A stretch of 64,000 nt of DNA, from positions 1 to 64,000 of the forward strand of contig CANKZG010000004.1 of NCBI GenBank assembly GCA_947488435.1, written 5' to 3'. Positions within the stretch are counted from its first letter, which is position 1, and each line of letters begins with the position of its first letter. Below, in pieces: positions 52,843 through 61,069 of this stretch. Made by a program: the position numbers and the translations under genes. The notes below the pieces were generated by a model. It worked only from the letters and a program-made list of their open reading frames with translations. It was not told where the DNA came from and ran no database searches. The DNA comes from an uncultured Flavobacteriaceae bacterium (lineage in GTDB: Bacteria; Bacteroidota; Bacteroidia; Flavobacteriales; Flavobacteriaceae).

Positions 52843-53328
52843 TTAACTTTTAACTGTTTTAGCACCTTGAATAACTTTTTGTTTTAAGCCTTCTTTATAT
52901 AAAACAACCTTATCCAAAATGCACTTATCAGAACTCCCAATAATCTGAGCAGCCAAAATACCGGCATTCTTGGCACCATCCAAAGCTACAGTCGCTACTG
53001 GAACGCCTCCTGGCATTTGAAGTATAGAAAGCACAGAATCCCATCCATCAATAGAATTGCTACTCTTTACAGGTACACCAATGACCGGCAACGGAGTAAG
53101 TGAGGCAATCATTCCCGGTAAATGCGCAGCACCTCCGGCACCAGCTATAATAACCGAATATCCGTTTGTATGTGCGTTTTGGCCAAAATCAAAAAGTTTT
53201 TCTGGGGTTCTGTGGGCAGACACAATATCAACATCCACAGAAATATCAAACCCTTTTAATATATCAATGGCGTCTTGCATTACAGGTAAATCACTAGTGC
53301 TTCCCATTACTACGGCTACTTTACTCAT
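52843..53328 (-). CDS. purE: N5-carboxyaminoimidazole ribonucleotide mutase
   Basis: This 161-residue enzyme moves the carboxyl group of N5-CAIR to make CAIR in purine synthesis. The substrate site MGSTSDLPVM is at residues 8-17, SAHRTPE near residue 40, and the GGAAHLPGM block near residue 65. It works right after PurK, whose gene ends six bases upstream, so the two steps are encoded together. Confidence 0.96.
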   Translation of the reverse strand: MSKVAVVMGSTSDLPVMQDAIDILKGFDISVDVDIVSAHRTPEKLFDFGQNAHTNGYSVIIAGAGGAAHLPGMIASLTPLPVIGVPVKSSNSIDGWDSVLSILQMPGGVPVATVALDGAKNAGILAAQIIGSSDKCILDKVVLYKEGLKQKVIQGAKTVKS

Positions 53329-53334
53329 GCTATT

Positions 53335-54504
53335 TTACTTATCTATTTGATTTGTACTTACTACTCGAACAGTATTTTTAACCTGTTCCGCAATACTTCT
53401 TGCTTCTTCCATATGTTGATTTACAATGGTAACATGGCCCATTTTTCGAAAAGGTCGGGTTTTCTTTTTCCCATAAATATGAGGGGTTACACCTTCCATT
53501 TCCAAAATAGTGTCCATGTTTTTGTATAAAACATCACCAATATGCCCTTCTTCACCAACTAAGTTTACCATTATACCTGCCAATTTACTCTCAGTGTTTC
53601 CAAGGGGGAGTCCTAAAATAGCACGAATATGCTGCTCAAACTGATTGGTATAACTGGCTTCAATACTATAGTGTCCGCTATTATGTGGTCTGGGAGCAAC
53701 TTCATTCACAAGAATATTATTTTCTTGAGTCAAGAATAATTCTACGGCTAGAAGTCCAACATGAGCAATTTTTTCAGCAACATTTAATGCAACTTTAGTT
53801 GCTTTTTCAGCTATTTCCTGTGAAACCCTTGCAGGACATAGTACATATTCAACCTGATTGGCTTCTGGATGAAATTCCATTTCCACCACAGGATACGTCT
53901 GCATGGCTCCTGAAGCATTTCTTGCAACAATCACTGCTAGCTCATTTTTGAAAGGAATCATGGTTTCTGCAATGCACTCAACATTAGGAAGATTATCAAG
54001 ATCTTCTAGTTTTTTAACTACTTTAACTCCCTGACCATCATAACCGAACTGTGCAGCTTTCCAAACAAATGGAAATGATATTCCACCATTGGTAAGACTA
54101 TCGGGTATTTCATTGGTATACCCAAATCTAGTGAAAGCGGCGGTAGGGATATTATGATCGGTATAGAATAACTTTTGGGTAGCCTTGTTTTGAATTATAC
54201 GCAAAGCTCTTGATGGCGGATAAACCTTAATTCCTTCTTGCTCCAATTTTTCTAATGCATTGATGTTTACATTTTCGATTTCAATAGTAAGAACATCGGT
54301 GTTTTTTCCAAATTCATATACCGTATCAAAGTCAAGAAGATCGCCTACATGAAATTCATTACAGGCCATACGCCCAGGTGCTTCTTTTGAAGGGTCGAGA
54401 ACTTTAGTGTAAATATCAAATTTTCGAGTTTCGGTCAATAACATCTTTCCCAATTGACCACCTCCAAGAATACCAAGTTTAAAAGTTGATGAAAAATAGT
54501 TCAT
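53335..54504 (-). CDS. purK: 5-(carboxyamino)imidazole ribonucleotide synthase
   Basis: This ATP-grasp enzyme of 389 residues makes N5-CAIR from AIR, bicarbonate and ATP. I start it at MNYFSSTFKLGILGGGQLG, nine codons inside the longest frame, since the first strand LGILGGGQLGKML is the conserved N-terminus and the added codons read into the promoter. The ATP-grasp core has KAAQFGYDGQG near residue 145 and the metal site ELFLTQENNILVNEVAPRPHNSGH near residue 260. It is divergent from hpt-adk. Confidence 0.95.
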   Translation of the reverse strand: MNYFSSTFKLGILGGGQLGKMLLTETRKFDIYTKVLDPSKEAPGRMACNEFHVGDLLDFDTVYEFGKNTDVLTIEIENVNINALEKLEQEGIKVYPPSRALRIIQNKATQKLFYTDHNIPTAAFTRFGYTNEIPDSLTNGGISFPFVWKAAQFGYDGQGVKVVKKLEDLDNLPNVECIAETMIPFKNELAVIVARNASGAMQTYPVVEMEFHPEANQVEYVLCPARVSQEIAEKATKVALNVAEKIAHVGLLAVELFLTQENNILVNEVAPRPHNSGHYSIEASYTNQFEQHIRAILGLPLGNTESKLAGIMVNLVGEEGHIGDVLYKNMDTILEMEGVTPHIYGKKKTRPFRKMGHVTIVNQHMEEARSIAEQVKNTVRVVSTNQIDK

Positions 54505-54540
54505 GAATACCTGTTGTATTAGTCCACGCAATAGCTTTAA

Positions 54541-54566
54541 ATTAAACCGTAAAAATACGGTTAAAT
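54541..54566. promoter_or_regulatory. Inverted repeat between divergent purine genes
   Basis: ATTAAACCGTA and TACGGTTAAAT form an 11-base inverted repeat over four As with a single mismatch. It lies 37 bases before purK and about 75 before hpt-adk, in the only region shared by both purine units. A purine-responsive operator is possible; no known Bacteroidota purine regulator binding site can be matched. Confidence 0.45.
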
Positions 54567-54609
54567 CTTATAAACCCCTTGGCAATATCCAAAAACACAA
54601 TCAAAATAC

Positions 54610-54617
54610 TATCTTTG
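54610..54617 (+). promoter_or_regulatory. -7 box of the hpt-adk promoter
   Basis: TATCTTTG exactly matches TAnnTTTG. The leader would be about 20 bases before the TTG start codon. A TTG lies 28 bases up, too far for a -33 box. Confidence 0.5.
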
Positions 54618-54640
54618 CGATCCTATAAAAGTTTTGGACC

Positions 54641-55747
54641 TTGATAAAACTTCACGACAAACAGTTTAAGCTTTTTTTAAACGAAAAGGAAATAGCAGAT
54701 GCAGTAGCAAAAGTTGCTAAGGCTGTTGCGGCGGATTACAAAGATGAAACTCCGGTTTTTGTAGGGGTTTTAAATGGTGCTTTTATGTTTGTGGCAGATT
54801 TTTTAAAATCGTACGAACACCCTTGCGAAGTTTCTTTTGTAAAACTAAGTTCTTATCAAGGACTTACCTCAACAGGTATTGTAGAAACGCTTTTAGATAT
54901 TCCCGAAGGAATTGGGGGGAAAAGTGTTATAGTATTGGAAGATATTGTGGACACTGGAAGAACTTTGCAAAAACTAGTGCATCTTTTTTCAGGGTCTAAT
55001 GTTAAAGAATTTAAAATTGCAGCGCTTTTTTATAAATCATCTGTGTATAATGGAGAGTATCCTATAGATTATTTCGGAATAGAAATCCCGGATAAATTTA
55101 TCGTAGGGTATGGGCTCGATTATAAAGAATTGGGAAGAAATCTCAAAGAAGTATACCAACTAAATCAAGATCACATGATTAACCTTGTATTGTTCGGCAA
55201 ACCAGGAGCTGGAAAAGGAACACAAGCCAATTATTTAAAAGAAAAATATAATCTTAAACATATTTCAACAGGCGATGTGTTTCGATATAATATGAAAAAT
55301 GGAACTGCGCTCGGGAAGTTGGCACAATCCTATATGGATCGAGGAGATTTAGTACCTGATGAAGTAACGATTAAAATGCTTCAAGAAGAAGTTGAAAAAA
55401 ACCCCGAAGCCAATGGATTTATCTTTGATGGTTTTCCAAGAACAGTAGCTCAAGCCGAAGCTTTGGATAATTTCTTGGAATCTAAGGAAATGCAATTGAA
55501 TGCAACAATAGCGTTGGAGGCTAGTGATGATATTCTTACGCAACGGCTTGTGGAAAGAGGGAAAGTAAGTGGACGATCTGATGATCAAGATGTCACCAAA
55601 ATAAAACACCGATTTCAGGAATACAATCAAAAAACGGCACCGTTGAGAGCTTATTATGAAACTCAAGGAAAGTTTCACAGTATAAATGGTATTGGTGAAA
55701 TTAAGGAGATTACTGAGCGATTAGGAGCTGTAATTGATACACTATAA
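54641..55747 (+). CDS. adk: Fused hypoxanthine phosphoribosyltransferase - adenylate kinase
   Basis: This single frame of 368 residues joins two purine enzymes. Residues 1-175 are a hypoxanthine(-guanine) phosphoribosyltransferase with the PRPP loop VLEDIVDTGRT at 98-108 and the VGVLNGAFMF start. Residues 179-368 are adenylate kinase, with the P-loop GKPGAGKGT at 186-194, the AMP-binding DGFPRT near residue 262 and a short LID (GRSDD) without zinc cysteines. The start is TTG; its MIKLHDKQF is the family N-terminus of Hpt. An internal Met179 could allow separate Adk. Both domains look active. The linker YQLNQDH is only a few residues. Confidence 0.93.
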   Translation: MIKLHDKQFKLFLNEKEIADAVAKVAKAVAADYKDETPVFVGVLNGAFMFVADFLKSYEHPCEVSFVKLSSYQGLTSTGIVETLLDIPEGIGGKSVIVLEDIVDTGRTLQKLVHLFSGSNVKEFKIAALFYKSSVYNGEYPIDYFGIEIPDKFIVGYGLDYKELGRNLKEVYQLNQDHMINLVLFGKPGAGKGTQANYLKEKYNLKHISTGDVFRYNMKNGTALGKLAQSYMDRGDLVPDEVTIKMLQEEVEKNPEANGFIFDGFPRTVAQAEALDNFLESKEMQLNATIALEASDDILTQRLVERGKVSGRSDDQDVTKIKHRFQEYNQKTAPLRAYYETQGKFHSINGIGEIKEITERLGAVIDTL

Positions 55748-55810
55748 GAAAGAAAAGATTCGCGAAAATTCACTACGCGGATAGACATACACAGAGAAAT
55801 AGTAAAGTAA

Positions 55811-56812
55811 ATGACGGAAGGAAATTTTGTTGATTACGTAAAAATTCACGTGGCTTCTGGCAATGGAGGAAAGGGATCTGTGCACCTACATCGTGAAAAG
55901 TATATTACAAAAGGAGGACCTGATGGAGGAGACGGTGGAAGAGGAGGGCATGTTATTGCACGAGGAAATAAAAATTTATGGACCTTAGTTGGTTTTAAGT
56001 TTAAAAAGCACTTCAAAGCCGGTCATGGGGAGCACGGTAGTAAAAATAGAAGTTCAGGTGCGGACGGAACCGATGTATATATGGATGTTCCTTTGGGAAC
56101 GTTAATACGAGATATAGAAACGAACAAAATACTTTTTGAAATTACCGAAGATGGACAGGAAATAGTACTGTTAAAAGGTGGTATGGGAGGTAGAGGAAAT
56201 TGGCATTTCAAGAGCGCTACGAATCAAACTCCACGTTATGCGCAACCTGGAGTTCCAGGAGAGGAGCAGCGATTCACCTTAGAATTAAAAATACTTGCCG
56301 ATGTAGGTTTGGTTGGATTTCCCAATGCAGGAAAATCGACACTACTATCTGTTTTGACCTCTGCAAAACCTAAAATCGCGGACTATGAATTTACAACCTT
56401 AAAACCCAATTTAGGAATTGTAGAATATAGGGATTTTAGAAGTTTTGTTATGGCCGATATCCCTGGAATTATCGAAGGTGCTGCAGAAGGAAAAGGTCTA
56501 GGACATTACTTTTTAAGACATATTGAGCGTAATTCAATACTCTTATTTTTAATTCCGGCGGATAGTAAAGATATTGCAAAAGAGTATGATATACTTTTGA
56601 ATGAACTTAAAAGGTACAATCCAGAGTTATTGGATAAAGCGCGATTAATTGCAATTTCAAAAAGCGATATGCTAGATGCAGAACTTAAGGCAGAGCTAAA
56701 AGCGGAACTTGATCTAAATTTACCATCCGTTACCTATACTTTTATATCGTCTGTAGCACAGGAAGGGCTTCAAGAGCTAAAGGATATTCTTTGGAAGTCA
56801 TTGAACGATTAA
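55811..56812 (+). CDS. obgE: GTPase ObgE (CgtA)
   Basis: This conserved GTPase of 333 residues takes part in large-ribosomal-subunit assembly and stress control. The N-terminal Obg domain is rich in glycine ([22 protein letters not shown]) up to about residue 158. The G domain follows with GFPNAGKST near residue 165, DIPGIIEGA near residue 212, and a G4 motif AISKSD near residue 280. The variable C-terminal OCT domain is absent, which is usual in Bacteroidota. It starts 63 bases after hpt-adk and is probably expressed with it. Confidence 0.95.
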   Translation: MTEGNFVDYVKIHVASGNGGKGSVHLHREKYITKGGPDGGDGGRGGHVIARGNKNLWTLVGFKFKKHFKAGHGEHGSKNRSSGADGTDVYMDVPLGTLIRDIETNKILFEITEDGQEIVLLKGGMGGRGNWHFKSATNQTPRYAQPGVPGEEQRFTLELKILADVGLVGFPNAGKSTLLSVLTSAKPKIADYEFTTLKPNLGIVEYRDFRSFVMADIPGIIEGAAEGKGLGHYFLRHIERNSILLFLIPADSKDIAKEYDILLNELKRYNPELLDKARLIAISKSDMLDAELKAELKAELDLNLPSVTYTFISSVAQEGLQELKDILWKSLND

Positions 56813-56875
56813 AGTATTATTTTCTTTAGTAGCCTCTTTTTTTTAAGTACTTTTAGTAGGTAAAATGGTGCTAAA

Positions 56876-57400
56876 ATGAGAAAGTTACTACTCATACTGA
56901 TTACGCTTTTGTTTTTTTCTTGTTCCGTAATTAAAGTTGAGCAAGATTATGATAAAGATACCGATTTCTCTAGTTACACAACCTATAACTACTTTGGGGA
57001 TTTAAATACAGGACTTAACGAATTGGATGATAAACGCCTTATTAAAGCAATTGATGCCACAATGCGAATGAAAGGCTTTTTACTTACTGAAGATCCAGAT
57101 ATTTTGATTAACATATTGAGCGTAGATTACCTTAATCCGGTACGAAATAATGTTGGTATTGGTATTGGCGGCACTGGAAGATCTGTTGGAGGAGGTGTAT
57201 CTGTTGGTTTACCTGTGGGTCAATCTAAACTAATTCGATCGATCACTTTTGAATTTGTTGACAGTCGAAAAAACAATTTGTTTTGGCAAGGAATAGGGAG
57301 AACGAAATTTAGTGCCAATGCGTCCCCCGAAGCAAAAGAAGAAAAATTAAAGATATTGGTTGAAAAAGTATTTGAAAAGTACCCTCAAGTTAATCTGTAA
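56876..57400 (+). CDS. DUF4136 lipoprotein
   Basis: This is a 174-residue predicted lipoprotein with signal ending at Cys16 (LLFFSC). The rest fits the DUF4136 group, common in Bacteroidota envelopes: DTDFSSYTTYNYF near residue 29, a Gly-rich middle with GIGIGGTGRSVGGGVSVGLP, and a late ANASPEAKEEKLKILVEKVFEKYP helix. The function is unknown. It stands alone between obgE and the two-component genes. Confidence 0.82.
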   Translation: MRKLLLILITLLFFSCSVIKVEQDYDKDTDFSSYTTYNYFGDLNTGLNELDDKRLIKAIDATMRMKGFLLTEDPDILINILSVDYLNPVRNNVGIGIGGTGRSVGGGVSVGLPVGQSKLIRSITFEFVDSRKNNLFWQGIGRTKFSANASPEAKEEKLKILVEKVFEKYPQVNL

Positions 57401-57444
57401 TTTTGATTCGCTACATAGCTCTTTAACAACAAAAAAAAAGAATC

Positions 57445-57486
57445 TTACCGTCTACCCTTTGCTATTTACCGCTAATCATATTTTTG
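57445..57486 (+). promoter_or_regulatory. Promoter of the LytS/LytTR operon with TTACCG direct repeats
   Basis: TTG at 57459-57461 and an exact -7 box TATTTTTG at 57479-57486 are spaced by 17 bases. TTACCG occurs at 57445-57450 and 57466-57471, with a 21-base period around the -33 box, and once more at 57515-57520. LytTR regulators bind such spaced direct repeats, so self-regulation by the response regulator is likely. The transcript would begin near 57491, giving a 180-base leader. Confidence 0.6.
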
Positions 57487-57547
57487 TTTTTTAAGGTAGT
57501 AATTCTGTATACTTTTACCGTAAATAAACTCTTAAACACGAAGCAAC

Positions 57548-57601
57548 ATGATCGCATTAGCCAAAATAGCCCTTACTTTGATCATAAATATTCTTTTGTA
57601 A
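57548..57601 (+). CDS. 17-residue hydrophobic leader ORF
   Basis: A short frame, MIALAKIALTLIINILL, starts with ATG inside the predicted leader of the two-component operon. It is entirely hydrophobic apart from one Lys and has a clean stop codon. It may be a leader peptide that affects expression of the sensor kinase, or chance. There is no recognised relative. Confidence 0.3.
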   Translation: MIALAKIALTLIINILL

Positions 57602-57669
57602 GAGTACAATCTTTAGTTCACAAACATTGAAGGGATTAGATTGTATTTGAAATCAATCAAAGGTAACGG

Positions 57670-58746
57670 ATGACGGTATTTTCTGGAAAAAATAAATGGA
57701 GTATAGCCTTTTGGACTATACAAGTTACGAGCTGGTTTGGGTTACTGCTATTCAGTTATATTGTTACTCCTGATTTCGATGGGTTTAAGCAAAGTAGGTT
57801 GTTTAAACTCTCCATGATCATGTCTTTGGTCTCTGGTATAATTTCTACCGCCTTATTGCGATATTATCTTAAGAAGAATGTTTCTTTAGATGGTTTTGGA
57901 GTAAAAGAATTAACTAAAATTTTTGTAGCTATTCTTATAGCTTCCGGAATATATTTTTTGCTGAATTTTTCAGTAGGTTTTTTGGAGGACTTTTTTCTTG
58001 AAAAAGAAACGGTTGAAATTCCTGAGATCTACCGTCAAGAATATAGTCTAGGGCTGTTAGTGTTTAGTTCCTTTTTTACAATTTTAGGATGGACCGTATT
58101 TTATATGGCTGTAAAAGTAGTTTTTAAATTGAACAAAGATCGCTTGGAGCGTTCCGAACTCAATGCAACATTAAGACAGGCGCAATTGAACACTTTAAAA
58201 GGGCAAATTAACCCGCACTTTATGTTTAATAGTCTTAATAATATTCGCGGGTTGATGTTAGAAGATGTTGAAAAATCTAGGGAAATGCTGACCAAACTAT
58301 CCGAAATGTTGCGATATTCGTTGATGAAGAACGATATAAATGCCATTCCTTTGGAAGAGGAATTAGAAATGGTAGAGAATTATATCGACTTGTCTAAAAT
58401 TCAATTAGAAAACCGCCTAACATTTATTAAAAAAGTAAGCCCAGAAGCCTTATCTATCGCTATTCCTCCTATGATTGTACAATTATTGGTTGAGAATGCA
58501 GTAAAACATGGTATTTCTAATTTGAAAAATGGAGGTGAAATTATTTTAAGAATACAATTGTTGACGGATCAAGTCTGTATTAAAGTTTTTAATACAGGAA
58601 AACTACATATTGCTAAGAATTCTACGCAGTTGGGAATAAAAAATATAAAACAACGCTTGCGTTTGCTTTATGGAGATCGTGCTACCTTTACCCTGAAAGA
58701 AGAAGAAAATAAGGTGGTTGCAAGAATTTTAATTCCATTAGGATGA
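57670..58746 (+). CDS. LytS-type sensor histidine kinase
   Basis: This is a 358-residue membrane kinase of the LytS/YehU type. Four hydrophobic segments lie near residues 12-32, 45-64, 82-102 and 127-148. A short coiled stretch follows, then the His_kinase domain with the phospho-acceptor His183 in NPHFMFNSLNNIRGL, a variant without the usual DHp helix pair. The ATPase part has VENAVKHGIS near residue 275 and GIKNIKQRL near residue 325. Its stop overlaps the start of the response regulator gene by four bases. The signal is unknown. Confidence 0.9.
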   Translation: MTVFSGKNKWSIAFWTIQVTSWFGLLLFSYIVTPDFDGFKQSRLFKLSMIMSLVSGIISTALLRYYLKKNVSLDGFGVKELTKIFVAILIASGIYFLLNFSVGFLEDFFLEKETVEIPEIYRQEYSLGLLVFSSFFTILGWTVFYMAVKVVFKLNKDRLERSELNATLRQAQLNTLKGQINPHFMFNSLNNIRGLMLEDVEKSREMLTKLSEMLRYSLMKNDINAIPLEEELEMVENYIDLSKIQLENRLTFIKKVSPEALSIAIPPMIVQLLVENAVKHGISNLKNGGEIILRIQLLTDQVCIKVFNTGKLHIAKNSTQLGIKNIKQRLRLLYGDRATFTLKEEENKVVARILIPLG

Positions 58747-59483
58747 ATACAATAAAAACGGTAATTGTAGAAGATTCTAGATTGGCTCGTAGCGAATTAA
58801 AAGAGCTTATTAAAAAACATCAGGAAATTGAACTAGTTGGGGAAGCCGAAAATGTAGATCAAGGATTTGAACTAATTCTTGCAACACGTCCAACACTGTT
58901 ATTCTTAGATATTAACATGCCCGAAAAAGATGGATTTGCATTATTAGAAATGTTGGATGAGATACCGCTTACAATTTTTACTACTGCTTACGACGAATAT
59001 GCCATAAAATCTTTTGAGTATAATGCGCTAGATTATCTGCTTAAGCCTATTAGCGTAAAGCGCTTTAGTATCGCAATAGAAAAAGTAAAAACGCAGCTTG
59101 TAGATACCGTAAAAAAGGAACTTAAGGAAAGTGCAACCAATAATAAATTAAGAAGCTCCAGTCGTATTTTTATTAAAGAAGGGGAAAACTGTTGGCTTGT
59201 GCAAATAGGAGATATCATACTTTTTGAAATCGCTGGTAACTATACAAGGGTTTTCTTTGAAGATAAAAAACCAATGCTGTATAAATCTTTAAATCAAATT
59301 GAAGAAAAACTGCCAGAAGATCAATTTTTTAGGGTGAATCGACAACAAATTGTTAATATAAATCATATTCAAGATGTGGTTCCTTGGTTTAATGGAAAAT
59401 TAAAACTTACCATGAATAATGGAGAAGAGGTTGAGGTTTCCAGAAGACAATCATATATTTTTAAGGATCGATTAAGTATATGA
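58743..59483 (+). CDS. LytTR-family response regulator
   Basis: This is a 246-residue response regulator paired with the LytS-type kinase. The receiver domain has the acidic pair near residues 10-11 (VEDS), phospho-acceptor Asp56 in LFLDINMPEKDG, and Lys near residue 105 in LLKPIS. The DNA-binding LytTR domain occupies about residues 148-246 with FRVNRQQIVNINHI. It likely binds the spaced TTACCG repeats in its own promoter. It overlaps the kinase gene by four bases. Confidence 0.92.
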   Translation: MNTIKTVIVEDSRLARSELKELIKKHQEIELVGEAENVDQGFELILATRPTLLFLDINMPEKDGFALLEMLDEIPLTIFTTAYDEYAIKSFEYNALDYLLKPISVKRFSIAIEKVKTQLVDTVKKELKESATNNKLRSSSRIFIKEGENCWLVQIGDIILFEIAGNYTRVFFEDKKPMLYKSLNQIEEKLPEDQFFRVNRQQIVNINHIQDVVPWFNGKLKLTMNNGEEVEVSRRQSYIFKDRLSI

Positions 59484-59506
59484 TTCCTGATATAGCATAT
59501 TTCATA

Positions 59507-59542
59507 AAAAAAGGGTCTTGTAGTACTACAAGACCCTTTTTT
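59507..59542. terminator. Bidirectional terminator (36-bp perfect palindrome)
   Basis: AAAAAAGGGTCTTGTAGT is followed at once by its reverse complement ending TTTTTT. With A and T tracts at both ends it serves the convergent LytTR and DoxX genes. Confidence 0.88.
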
Positions 59543-59560
59543 ATATGTGGTGTTGGATTG

Positions 59561-59938
59561 TTATCCCTTTAAAATATCAGAATACTTTTCCTTATTTACA
59601 TAAAGCATTACAATGTTTAGGATTAATAACCCTAGCGCCGGTGCAATATTTCCCGGATCAAGAGTTGCATGAAATAATACCGCATTTACCGAAACACTCA
59701 TAAGTATTACCATCATAAGTGCATTGTACTTATTAAACAATAGCGATAAACCCGATAATACTTCAACAGCTCCAACCAGATACAGAACTTTTGCACTGGC
59801 CAAACCACCAAAATATCCTGCTGCCGCCTCTGAAAGCCCTTCAAAAGGAGGTAGAAACTCATAAAATTTGTTAGCGCCAAAGGTTAGAATAAACAATCCG
59901 AAGATTATTCTAATTACTAAAACTACTTTTGAATTCAT
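59561..59938 (-). CDS. DoxX family membrane protein
   Basis: This is a 125-residue inner-membrane protein with four hydrophobic segments (about 5-22, 45-62, 67-85 and 97-115). The start VVLVIRIIFGLFILTFGANKFYEFLP is typical for DoxX-like proteins, a group with an uncertain link to redox or quinol metabolism. It has no operon partner. A bidirectional terminator lies just past its stop codon. Confidence 0.87.
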   Translation of the reverse strand: MNSKVVLVIRIIFGLFILTFGANKFYEFLPPFEGLSEAAAGYFGGLASAKVLYLVGAVEVLSGLSLLFNKYNALMMVILMSVSVNAVLFHATLDPGNIAPALGLLILNIVMLYVNKEKYSDILKG

Positions 59939-60092
59939 AATATAAAATTTTGTCAGTTAGTCTCTAAATTTACAAAAATTTACAGTAAGACTTAATTTAT
60001 TGGGGATTATGCCGATTTCATGAACTTATGCTATAAAACTGATAATTTTTTAAGAATATGGAATATCATAAACTTAAGGAATTAACGTTTAG

Positions 60093-60117
60093 TTGTTAAT
60101 GAAATTTTAATTAACAA
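60093..60117. repeat. Inverted repeat TTGTTAAT upstream of the TPR gene
   Basis: TTGTTAAT and ATTAACAA are perfect arms over nine bases, 65-89 bases before the TPR gene and between it and divergent doxX. It may be an operator for either gene. No T tract. Confidence 0.4.
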
Positions 60118-60181
60118 AATTGTTCGTATTTGCTGTTAAGGAAGCAGATGAGGAAACGACTAAATTGTAAATTTTCAACCC

Positions 60182-61066
60182 TTGAATTTAAAGAAATTAT
60201 ACATTGTTGTTCTGGCTATTATCGCACCTGTTTTGAGTTTTGCACAGGGAAATATAGTAAAAGAAGTAGATAGTTATGTAGCGAAAGGAGCTTATGAAAA
60301 GGCTCAAGATATTCTTTTAAAGGCAATCAAAGTCAATCCTAGTCTGGAGTTACGAGATAAATTAGGCGTAGTTTACAGTTATCAACTAAAATGGGACAAT
60401 GCTATTGAAATTTACCAAGAGCTTACAAAAGAAGCTCCCAAAAGTGTAAAATATCAGTTTCGTTATTCTGGAGCTTTAGCAAAAAAGGCGCAAAGTAGTG
60501 GAAAGTTTAAAGCATTTATGCTACTGGGTAGAATAAAGGATGGTTTCCGAAAAACAATAACTTTAGATGCGAACCATATAGGAGCCCATTGGGCACTTAT
60601 AGACTTATATGTTACTTTGCCGGGAATAGCAGGGGGTAGCAAAGCAAAAGCATATCAGTATGCGGAAAAACTGAAAAAGATATCTCCTTTAGACGGATAT
60701 TTAGCACTAGGATACATTTATGAATACGACGATGAGCCAGAGAAATCTGAAAAAAGTTATTTAAAAGCACTTTCGTATTTGGAAGAAGGAGATTTTGATA
60801 GAAATCAATTGCATTATCAAATTGGAAAAGTCTGTGCAGAATATGCGATGAAACTTGATAAAGGTATTTTTCATATGCAAGAATACATTGCAAATTATTC
60901 CGTAATGGATGGCGTGCCGTTAGAATGGGCGTATTATCGATTGGCCAAACTTTACCGCAAAAAGAAGGATAAAGAACAGGCTTTGGTTTGGGTAAATAAG
61001 GCTCTGATTAATAAGCCTAACTTTAAGCCAGCATTAAAAGAACAAGAAATTATTAGGGCATTATAA
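60182..61066 (+). CDS. Secreted tetratricopeptide-repeat protein
   Basis: This is a 294-residue envelope protein. The start is TTG: the signal peptide MNLKKLYIVVLAIIAPVLSFAQG begins exactly there and no ATG lies nearby upstream. After cleavage near residue 21 the chain is helical with tetratricopeptide repeats, such as AYEKAQDILLKAIKVNPS near residue 37, WDNAIEIYQELTKEAPKS near residue 72 and KEQALVWVNKALINKPNFKP near the end. TPR proteins hold complexes together; the partner is not known. It is convergent with the SDR gene, three bases apart. Confidence 0.85.
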   Translation: MNLKKLYIVVLAIIAPVLSFAQGNIVKEVDSYVAKGAYEKAQDILLKAIKVNPSLELRDKLGVVYSYQLKWDNAIEIYQELTKEAPKSVKYQFRYSGALAKKAQSSGKFKAFMLLGRIKDGFRKTITLDANHIGAHWALIDLYVTLPGIAGGSKAKAYQYAEKLKKISPLDGYLALGYIYEYDDEPEKSEKSYLKALSYLEEGDFDRNQLHYQIGKVCAEYAMKLDKGIFHMQEYIANYSVMDGVPLEWAYYRLAKLYRKKKDKEQALVWVNKALINKPNFKPALKEQEIIRAL

Positions 61067-61069
61067 ACC

